IMG/VR virus record: IMGVR_UViG_3300046471_000067 | Location: 1-41,711 of that record | Strand: one strand, 5' to 3' | Length of the DNA stretch: 41,711 bases | Source: a virus | The notes under the pieces: model-generated | The model's database searches: none | Told to the model about the DNA's origin: nothing | The model's input: only the letters and a program-made list of their open reading frames with translations | Part shown: positions 35,853-41,711 of the stretch, one piece after another | How the letters are laid out: each line of letters opens with the position of its first letter | How positions within the stretch are numbered: the stretch's first letter is position 1 | Position numbers and translations under genes: made by a program

Positions 35853-36212
35853 TTAATCGAGCAGTTCGATCTTGTCCTCAGGGGACAGGGCATTGAAGGC
35901 GTCAGCGTCAGCCTTGTTCAGGCCTTCCTTCAGAACTTCATCGCCCTTCTTGATGACGAACCGTCCGCCGGCAATGTGAACCGCCTTGAGCGCGTTCGGG
36001 TCGGCTTCTGGCTTGGTGGCCTTCTGAGCCGCCGGCTTGGCTGGCTCGGAACTCTTCTCAGCTTTTACAGCCTTGAAGAACGGATTGCCGCGGAGGATTT
36101 CGATTGCCTTCTCGTCGGTGACTTCGGAAGGCTTACCGTCCGCGAACTGGACGCCGAACTGCTCGGTTTTGTCCGATACACCCGGCTCCGGGTGATAGGA
36201 GAACTTCGTCAT
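35853..36212 (-). CDS. Hypothetical virion accessory protein
   Basis: 119 residues. N-terminal beta/loop region (FSYHPEPGVSDKTEQFGVQF), DEKAIEILRGNPFFKAV helix, an Ala/Lys/Pro/Glu linker (KSSEPAKPAAQKATKPEADP), then C-terminal hairpin (HIAGGRFVIKKGDEVLKEGL) and helix ADAFNALSPEDKIELLD. Resembles head-completion or gp13-type accessory proteins in layout only. Not recognised. Confidence 0.75.
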   Translation of the reverse strand: MTKFSYHPEPGVSDKTEQFGVQFADGKPSEVTDEKAIEILRGNPFFKAVKAEKSSEPAKPAAQKATKPEADPNALKAVHIAGGRFVIKKGDEVLKEGLNKADADAFNALSPEDKIELLD

Positions 36213-36224
36213 TTTCAGCGTCCT

Positions 36225-36614
36225 TTAGTTCGGGTTGATAAACGCGAGCACAAGCTCCGCATCGCCTGTGGTGGCGGCCGTGCCAGTCACGTCGATGGTG
36301 AACAGGACGTCGGTGTCAACCGTGACCTTGTGGCCAACAGCAACGGCCATCGGCGCAAAGCCGAGTGCCGCCATGGAGACGTTAAGGCCGTATTTGGAGA
36401 CAGCGCCGGCAATACCAATCTGCACGCGGTTGTTGGTGCCGGCATTGTAGACGGTCTGGACATCGACGCCTGAGATCGGGGCGAGGATGATAGACCCGGC
36501 TGGGATGCGGAAGGTGAAGGTGGTAGTCGTGTCCGAAAACTGCACCCGCTTGCGGAAATACTGCACGTTCTGATAGCCGGCGTCACGCGCTGGCGTCTGG
36601 TTGTTCAGTGGCAT
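36225..36614 (-). CDS. Head decoration-like protein
   Basis: 129 residues from the ATG following AAGGGC. A compact beta-rich sequence: VQYFRKRVQFSDTTTTFTF, PAGSIILAPISGVDVQTVY, ALGFAPMAVAVGHKVTV, DVLFTIDVTGTAAT. Directly downstream of the major capsid gene, so it is likely a capsid decoration or head-fibre protein. A longer frame upstream is not used. Confidence 0.78.
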   Translation of the reverse strand: MPLNNQTPARDAGYQNVQYFRKRVQFSDTTTTFTFRIPAGSIILAPISGVDVQTVYNAGTNNRVQIGIAGAVSKYGLNVSMAALGFAPMAVAVGHKVTVDTDVLFTIDVTGTAATTGDAELVLAFINPN

Positions 36615-36676
36615 CGTCGTGCCCTTTCGTGAACGAGGGGAAAGGAAAGGGCGACTTAAAGCCGCCCTATCACTCA

Positions 36677-37837
36677 TCAGGTGTCGAGAGCGGCGCTCAC
36701 GAAGCCAGTGACAACGCCCCACTGCTTGAGCGCAGTGCCGTCCATCGGATGCTTCTTGAACATCTTCGATGCACCGTAGGCCATTTCAGTGCCGACGCCC
36801 TGAATGAAGCCATAGTCGTCTTCCTTGCGGAAGGTTGGCTTGGCCATCTGGCCCCAGCCCAGGACCGCTGCCTGCTGCCCGCAGAGGAAGACAGGTTCGA
36901 CGCGAGAAGCCGATCCGCCGGCCGTGGTCAGTGTGGTCCACACCTGAGTGACGTACTGCGATATTTCCGGGATCTCACGGATGATCACGCCCTGATAAAT
37001 CAGATCGCCATCCTGGAAGATCGGATTGCTGTCCATCCCCTTGCCTTCACGGGCGCGAGCGTCCTTGTTGGCTGCAATGATGGTTGCGTCGAGGCCGATA
37101 TCACGGAACGCATTCGAGCCGACGAACAGCACGTAGTACTGATAGCCGTCTGACGTTTTGAATGGACGGATGGACGGCACCGCATTCTTTGCCAGCCGCT
37201 TGAGCTGCGTGACGATAGGTGCGGACAGCTTGTCGTTCGCTGCCGTGATGTTGCCCAGTGCTGTCGCATGCGTGGCGTTGTAGTTGCTGACCGACTTGCC
37301 GTAGAGGACCCGATCGGAGTTGTCAGCGTTCCACGTATTCTTCTGCGCAGCCGTCGCGTTTGCGTAAAGAACGCCATTGACGGTTTGCCCATCATCGGAA
37401 CCGAGCCCGGAAGGAGCGGCTTCAGATGGGAGCGCCATGAATGCGTCGATGAGATCGTCGCGTTGACGTTCGGTGCCCCAATCGGAGAGCAGCGGCTTGG
37501 CTTCGCCGAAGAGATCAGCCGAATCCTTCTGCTGGTCGCTCTTCTTCACGGTGACGGCATTGCGGGCCCAGTCGATCCACAGACGCATGCCGTAGTTATC
37601 GATCTTGTCTTCGTTGCCGACGAGCGTTCCAGATCCCTTGCCCTTGCCGCGAAGCTTGGTGACGATCGGAATATTCATCTGCTCGCCGCCGTTTTTCAAT
37701 TCCTGGCGGATGCGGATGATAGAGGTGAGTGCTGTCCCCATGTAGGGAGAGAACATGTTTTCGCGAACGAATTCGCGATTGATTTCCTTCGTATAGACAA
37801 CAAGCTTGTTGTTGTCCTGAACCGTAGTGACGGCCAT
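36677..37837 (-). CDS. Major capsid protein, N4 gp56 family
   Basis: 386 residues. Pattern of the N4-gp56/DUF4043 capsid family: FVRENMFSPYMG, IPIVTKLRGKGKGSGTLVGN, DKIDNYGMRLWIDWARNAV, KPLLSDWGTERQRDDLID, and a conserved C-terminal domain (RVEPVFLCGQQAAVLGW, EDDYGFIQGVGTEMAYGA). Forms the HK97-fold shell. ATG with weak AAGG; scaffold gene is directly upstream. Confidence 0.93.
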   Translation of the reverse strand: MAVTTVQDNNKLVVYTKEINREFVRENMFSPYMGTALTSIIRIRQELKNGGEQMNIPIVTKLRGKGKGSGTLVGNEDKIDNYGMRLWIDWARNAVTVKKSDQQKDSADLFGEAKPLLSDWGTERQRDDLIDAFMALPSEAAPSGLGSDDGQTVNGVLYANATAAQKNTWNADNSDRVLYGKSVSNYNATHATALGNITAANDKLSAPIVTQLKRLAKNAVPSIRPFKTSDGYQYYVLFVGSNAFRDIGLDATIIAANKDARAREGKGMDSNPIFQDGDLIYQGVIIREIPEISQYVTQVWTTLTTAGGSASRVEPVFLCGQQAAVLGWGQMAKPTFRKEDDYGFIQGVGTEMAYGASKMFKKHPMDGTALKQWGVVTGFVSAALDT

Positions 37838-37881
37838 TTTTGGCTTAACCTTTCGAGACGGGCGGCAACCTGTTTGAGGCT

Positions 37882-38739
37882 TTACCGCGTTGCGTGGCTG
37901 AACAAGGCCCCGTCGCTCATGTCTGTGTCAGCCGGCTGATTTCCGCCGGCGGGCAATCGGTTGAGTGATGGGGGGATCTGCGTTACCGGCTGTGAACGAG
38001 CGGCAGGATTTGCAGCGACACCAGTACGAGCCCGTTCAATGGCCTGGGCCAAGAAAGCGGGGTCGCTCAGGCGTTTTTCGATTTCAGCGCCGAGCCATGC
38101 ATCAGGGTCATCGCCGACCTTGGCGAATGCCTGCTGCTGTTTGTGCCACTTCACCAGGTGGTCGAAGGGGTTGCCACCCGACGTAAGGCGTCGGTGCAGC
38201 TCATGCCCTTCCGGCTTGCCGAATAGAGCCTCGGCTGCCTTCTTTGCCGCCTCTAGCGCTTCCATGCCGTGGGTCTGGGCAGCCTGCCCTTCCCATATCA
38301 TTTCGCGCATCTCCTGCACCTGCTGCTGGACTGGCGTAAGCTGGCTTTTCAGGTATTCATCCGGGTTTTCGAAGATCGAGACCGGTTGCTGTTCCTGCTG
38401 TGGCTGCTGGGCAGGCTGGCGCTGCTGCGTGAGCAACGAGATCTGGCCCTGCATGACGGCGAGCTGCTTTTCGAGGTCATCGGCACGCTGTTGGGCGGCC
38501 TGCCTCTTCTGGCGCTCGTCCTGCACCGCGCCGACAGGGACATTGCCACCCGATGGGGCGGCCTGCTCTGCGGCTGGCTGCGCTTCTGCTGCCGGAGCTT
38601 CGATCGTCACAGGCTGTTCAACCTGCTGGCTTGCGAAGCGTCCGCTATCATCGCGCGGCTGTGGTGCTGGCTCTTGCTGAATAGGTGCTGCTTCCGGTGC
38701 GAGGTCTGCACCAGACATGATTTCTTCTAGCTCATTCAC
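37882..38739 (-). CDS. Scaffolding protein, GTG start
   Basis: 285 residues with a GTG start eight bases after AGGAG; the ATG of MSGADL is an alternative. Rich in Gln, Ala, Pro and Glu with long helical, coiled-coil character (RQAAQQRADDLEKQLAVMQ, LTQQRQPAQQPQQEQQP, WEGQAAQTHGMEALEAAKK). This composition and its position between portal and capsid genes are classic for P22 scaffold proteins, which guide shell assembly and then leave. The terminal charged helix (residues about 235-285) probably binds capsid. Confidence 0.87.
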   Translation of the reverse strand: MNELEEIMSGADLAPEAAPIQQEPAPQPRDDSGRFASQQVEQPVTIEAPAAEAQPAAEQAAPSGGNVPVGAVQDERQKRQAAQQRADDLEKQLAVMQGQISLLTQQRQPAQQPQQEQQPVSIFENPDEYLKSQLTPVQQQVQEMREMIWEGQAAQTHGMEALEAAKKAAEALFGKPEGHELHRRLTSGGNPFDHLVKWHKQQQAFAKVGDDPDAWLGAEIEKRLSDPAFLAQAIERARTGVAANPAARSQPVTQIPPSLNRLPAGGNQPADTDMSDGALFSHATR

Positions 38740-38857
38740 TGAGATGTCTCCTGATCGTGGGAGGTTTCACGGATCGCCCTTGAGCCTGGCGGCGGCTTTC
38801 GCCCGTCAATAGTCGGCGGCACTCTGCTGGTTGCGGACCAGCGGCCGGAATCGCCCT

Positions 38858-40885
38858 TTAAGGATGGCGGCTCCTATCTTGCGATGCCTGCTTCATCTGG
38901 TCCTGATGGACGAACATGCGCTCGTCGCGGGATGCTGAGGCTTCGCTGATCTGATGGGCGGCTTCGACAGGCATGAGGGTCGTTTCCAACCTGATCTTGT
39001 CCGTCTCGGCTGCGGTCTTCTGTGTGCCTGCATCCTTGTTCCGGATTTCGGCAAGGGCCTTGGCAACATCGATATCGGTAGGGCCCGCGTCCTGCTGTGG
39101 CGCCCCTTGCGGTTGGCCGGCAGCACGGGCGTCGGCGATGGCCTTGATGGCCTGCGCTTCTTTCAGCCTGGCCGACGCGTTCAGTTCAGCAATCTCTGCC
39201 TGCTGCCCAGCTTGCGCGACAGGGTCAGGCTGCGATGCTTGCGCCTTCGCCTTCTCCAGTATTTCGAGAGAGCGTTTCTTGACATCGAAGTCGAGCGACG
39301 AAAGCTCGATCAACAGCTCTGGCGGAACCTGAACGCCCTTCTGCGCCAGGATGGACAGCGTGTCATAGGCGTCCTGCTGCATGTTGATCGTGTCCGGGCC
39401 TTCGTCGATGATGATATCGACATCAAGCGAGCCAAGCGCATTGATCAGAGCCGGCAGTCCTGTGTTCGGGTCAATACCCATCTGGTTGACCGCGAAGAAC
39501 TGGGAAATCTTCTGGTCATCAGTGACGCGGATCCAGCGCTCAGACTGCCAATACTGTTCGATCGCGTTCCAGATCGCTCGATAGACACGGATCTTCCAAT
39601 TGCGATTGTGGAGCAAGAACGGGCCGAGCTCGGTAACACGCGCATTCTGAAGACGGCGCAGAGCAACGCCTGACAGGTTGTCGACATTGTCGCCGCTGCC
39701 CGTGAGGCTGATCCGCTTGGCGCTAAGCTTCTTGTCGAACCACTCCAGCATTGAGGAAAGGGCCGTGATCTCTTGCCCCTTTGCATTGTCGTCGAACTGC
39801 GGAGGCTCGGTGCCCGTTGGATAGGTGATCACGCCATCTGGGCGTGATGCCTCCATCCTGATTGCGTTGATGTCCGCGCCTGTGCCTGCTGGGATGATGA
39901 CGCGGCGAGAATTGATGGTGTGCTGCGTCTTGCTCTGAGCGTTGTTAAAGCCCTGCTGCAGCGGCTTGATGTTACGAATGAAACCGTACCGGTCGCCGTC
40001 CTGATCGATCGACGAAGAATACATGATGTACTTGCACAGGCCCTTGCCGCGTTCATCGGTGAGGAACGACTTGCCTTCAGCCAGCACGGTGGAGCCCGTG
40101 TAAATGCAATAGTACCAGTGACCGCCCTTCAGATACCAATGATCGACGATGCGGATACGGCTGCTGGTTTCGCCATCAGAGAACCACTTGGCATCACTGT
40201 CAGGATTGCTGGTGAGTTCCGAGCCAGTCTCAAGTGACGCGCGCAGCTCAGCTTCCTTGTCGGGAAACATCTCGACGGCTTCTTCGATATCGGCCCACTT
40301 GGCTATGCCCATGAACCGAGCGTCGGAGAAATCCATCTTGAGCGAGCGCGGGTCATAGAAGAACGACGACGGATCAACCTTCGTGAGGCCGACATCCGGG
40401 TCCTGGTGATCACCTTCGATGATCGTAATCTCGACGCCACCGATCCCGTCGATCGCACCATTCATCCCGCTCTCAGACGAGATAGCGCCCCAATCCTGCG
40501 TGTCGCAGACGTAGCGCAACACGGAAGTCGCCAGTTCTGCCCCTTCGTCCTGCTTTGGGGTGCGAGGATAGGCGCGCGGGTCCTGCTTCTGCTGCTCAAG
40601 AGTGCCGATGATCGAGTTGATGATTGGCTCTATCTCATTCACTGGAATGAGCGGCTGGTTACGCTGGCGGGATGTCTTCTGCTGCTTCTCGGTGAACTGA
40701 GAGCCGTGATAGAACCGGCGGGCATCCTTCTGCTCGCTGATTTCGTCGCTCTTGGTGCCGAGGTAGCTCAGAAACTGCTTCTTGAGCATGCCGTGCGACA
40801 GATAGGCGGGCGTGACATCATCGGCAGCCGGGGCCGCGGTCGGGGCGCTCCCCTGCGAATAACCTGTTTGGTTTGCTGCCAACAT
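38858..40885 (-). CDS. Portal protein, P22 type
   Basis: 675 residues, close to P22 portal (725). N-terminal part with LPV-like PLIPVNEIEPIINSIIGTLEQQ, an aromatic core (GSQFTEKQQKTSRQRNQP), barrel DYL motifs, and a long helical, Gln/Ala-rich C-terminal (AEIAELNASARLKEAQAIKA, ending QMKQASQDRSRHP). Forms the dodecameric ring DNA passes through. The ATG overlaps the terL stop (TAATG). The following gap of 118 bases to scaffold holds nothing recognised. Confidence 0.92.
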   Translation of the reverse strand: MLAANQTGYSQGSAPTAAPAADDVTPAYLSHGMLKKQFLSYLGTKSDEISEQKDARRFYHGSQFTEKQQKTSRQRNQPLIPVNEIEPIINSIIGTLEQQKQDPRAYPRTPKQDEGAELATSVLRYVCDTQDWGAISSESGMNGAIDGIGGVEITIIEGDHQDPDVGLTKVDPSSFFYDPRSLKMDFSDARFMGIAKWADIEEAVEMFPDKEAELRASLETGSELTSNPDSDAKWFSDGETSSRIRIVDHWYLKGGHWYYCIYTGSTVLAEGKSFLTDERGKGLCKYIMYSSSIDQDGDRYGFIRNIKPLQQGFNNAQSKTQHTINSRRVIIPAGTGADINAIRMEASRPDGVITYPTGTEPPQFDDNAKGQEITALSSMLEWFDKKLSAKRISLTGSGDNVDNLSGVALRRLQNARVTELGPFLLHNRNWKIRVYRAIWNAIEQYWQSERWIRVTDDQKISQFFAVNQMGIDPNTGLPALINALGSLDVDIIIDEGPDTINMQQDAYDTLSILAQKGVQVPPELLIELSSLDFDVKKRSLEILEKAKAQASQPDPVAQAGQQAEIAELNASARLKEAQAIKAIADARAAGQPQGAPQQDAGPTDIDVAKALAEIRNKDAGTQKTAAETDKIRLETTLMPVEAAHQISEASASRDERMFVHQDQMKQASQDRSRHP

Positions 40886-41711
40886 TAGTAGACCATCCCA
40901 TCGCCCGATGTTTCGTCAGTGCGCGCTCTGTAGTCGTTCATCTTCGAAGACTTCTTCACCTCACGAACCGGCACATATGGCCGCGACATGCAGCCGTAGC
41001 GCGCTTCGTCGGCCACATGGTCCTCTGCCTCTGTATCGAGGTCTTCCGGCCTGTCAGCGTCGTGCTGCAGGATCGGGATGGTTCGAATGAAGTCCGTGCA
41101 GGTAGAGAACACGAACATGCCTGGCCGTTCGCCGTCGCCCTTCATTCTGGCCCGCATCTGATCCCAACCGCCGAGAGCGCCCATTTGGGACACTCGCTTG
41201 TTGTCAGCGCGGCGGAACAGAACCTTGTAATCGGTGGCCGCGCTCAGCCGCTCATGGATCGACGGGCCACCGTCTTCGGCGAATGCTGCGGGGTCGAGCA
41301 CACCGTATGTGATCGTGTCGCCCTTCTCACGCTCCAGAATGCCGCGGCCAACCTCTTCGGCCGTCAGCTTCAAGCCTGTGTTCGGCTCTCCTGGCTTGCA
41401 GCCGTACCATTCGCGGTATCGGACCAGAGCGCCGCGAGGAATCTTGCCCGTCTCGGTCTGGTAGTCGTCTTGAGCGATGGCCCACCAACCAACAGAGAAA
41501 GGACGAGCCGATCCCCAGTCCATCGACCGGAAGCGAATCCAGTCCGAAGGGACGGTGAAGGGCCGCACGATGTGCTTGCCCGTTTCCCAGCAATCGAAGA
41601 ACGCACCTTCAACTGCATTCCAATCGCCATTGAGCCACGCTTTAACCAGCGCTTCAGAGCCGACGAGATACAGGTTGTTGATGTATTCCGGGTCGTTGTT
41701 CATCAGGAGCT
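40885..41711 (-). CDS. terL: Terminase large subunit, second allele, N-terminus cut by window edge
   Basis: The last 274 codons of TerL: the end of the ATPase part (from about residue 209), then nuclease domain with SMDWGSARPF, TYGVLDPAAF and FSTCTDFIRTIP, ending TSGDGMVY and TAA overlapping portal ATG. In its overlap with the other edge copy it differs at 16 bases, two replacements. The ATPase N-terminal half of this allele is outside the window. Function certain. Confidence 0.95.
   Translation of the reverse strand, partial: LLMNNDPEYINNLYLVGSEALVKAWLNGDWNAVEGAFFDCWETGKHIVRPFTVPSDWIRFRSMDWGSARPFSVGWWAIAQDDYQTETGKIPRGALVRYREWYGCKPGEPNTGLKLTAEEVGRGILEREKGDTITYGVLDPAAFAEDGGPSIHERLSAATDYKVLFRRADNKRVSQMGALGGWDQMRARMKGDGERPGMFVFSTCTDFIRTIPILQHDADRPEDLDTEAEDHVADEARYGCMSRPYVPVREVKKSSKMNDYRARTDETSGDGMVY
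40964..41711. repeat. Right copy of the 748-bp diverged terminal repeat
   Basis: Counterpart of 1-748, within terL. The homology may extend farther outside the window, and its limits are set only by the window edges. See the finding on the terminal alleles for meaning. Confidence 0.95.

Overview
The window is one unit (about 40.96 kb) of a temperate, P22/Sf6-type short-tailed phage (podovirus) of an alphaproteobacterium, most likely Rhizobiales/Hyphomicrobiales. Evidence for the phage type: Sf6-like small and large terminase, P22-type portal, scaffold, N4-gp56-family capsid, P22 gp4/gp10-like tail-closure proteins, three ejection-type proteins, a CI-type repressor and a tyrosine integrase. 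Evidence for the host: GC-rich codons, an alphaproteobacterial GTA-type 'spike base' protein, and many small genes of the kind seen in rhizobial phages. The host call is inference from gene style only.

Layout: (1) 1-12953, minus strand: terminase, a block of small genes, a tRNA gene with initiator features, a DnaA-C-like protein, a C5-cytosine methyltransferase, DnaB helicase, an NPPW methyltransferase, a RuvC-like resolvase, regulators and a chain of micro-ORFs that ends at a Cro-like gene. (2) 12954-14934: immunity region. A CI/LexA-type repressor gene and a linked membrane-protein gene (plus strand) are flanked by two clusters of four operators each (consensus TGCCA-NN-TGGCA). (3) 14935-22004, plus strand: early right operon with Bet/RecT annealing protein, NinB/DUF1367-like protein, HNH nuclease, small genes and integrase. 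(4) 22004-22193: likely attachment region with repeated putative arm sites. (5) 22194-41711, minus strand: coiled-coil membrane protein, SGNH hydrolase, spike base, overlapping spanins, holin, endolysin, a second SGNH hydrolase, tail fibre and collar proteins, ejection proteins, tail closure proteins, capsid, scaffold, portal, terminase. Two plus-strand genes (26036-26230 and 29471-29833) interrupt this late block and look like morons.

The two ends of the window are homologous: 1-748 aligns without gaps to 40964-41711, both inside terL. They differ at 16 sites, 15 of them third codon positions and only two changing an amino acid. They are therefore two diverged natural alleles, not one sequence read twice with errors. 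The window may be the join of two related prophages in tandem (join near 22.0 kb), or a circular genome assembled from a mixed population. If closed into a circle, terL encodes 482 residues.

How it works together: repressor bound at both operator clusters would silence the leftward replication/late unit and the rightward recombination/integration unit. Almost all genes abut or overlap by 1-4 bases (ATGA, TGATG, TAATG), so translation is probably coupled through long operons. I see no toxin-antitoxin pair, CRISPR array, insertion sequence or recognisable anti-phage island. The most unusual elements are the initiator-type tRNA lacking the usual three G:C anticodon-stem pairs, the mirrored operator clusters, the diverged terminal alleles, and the structured leader before one moron.
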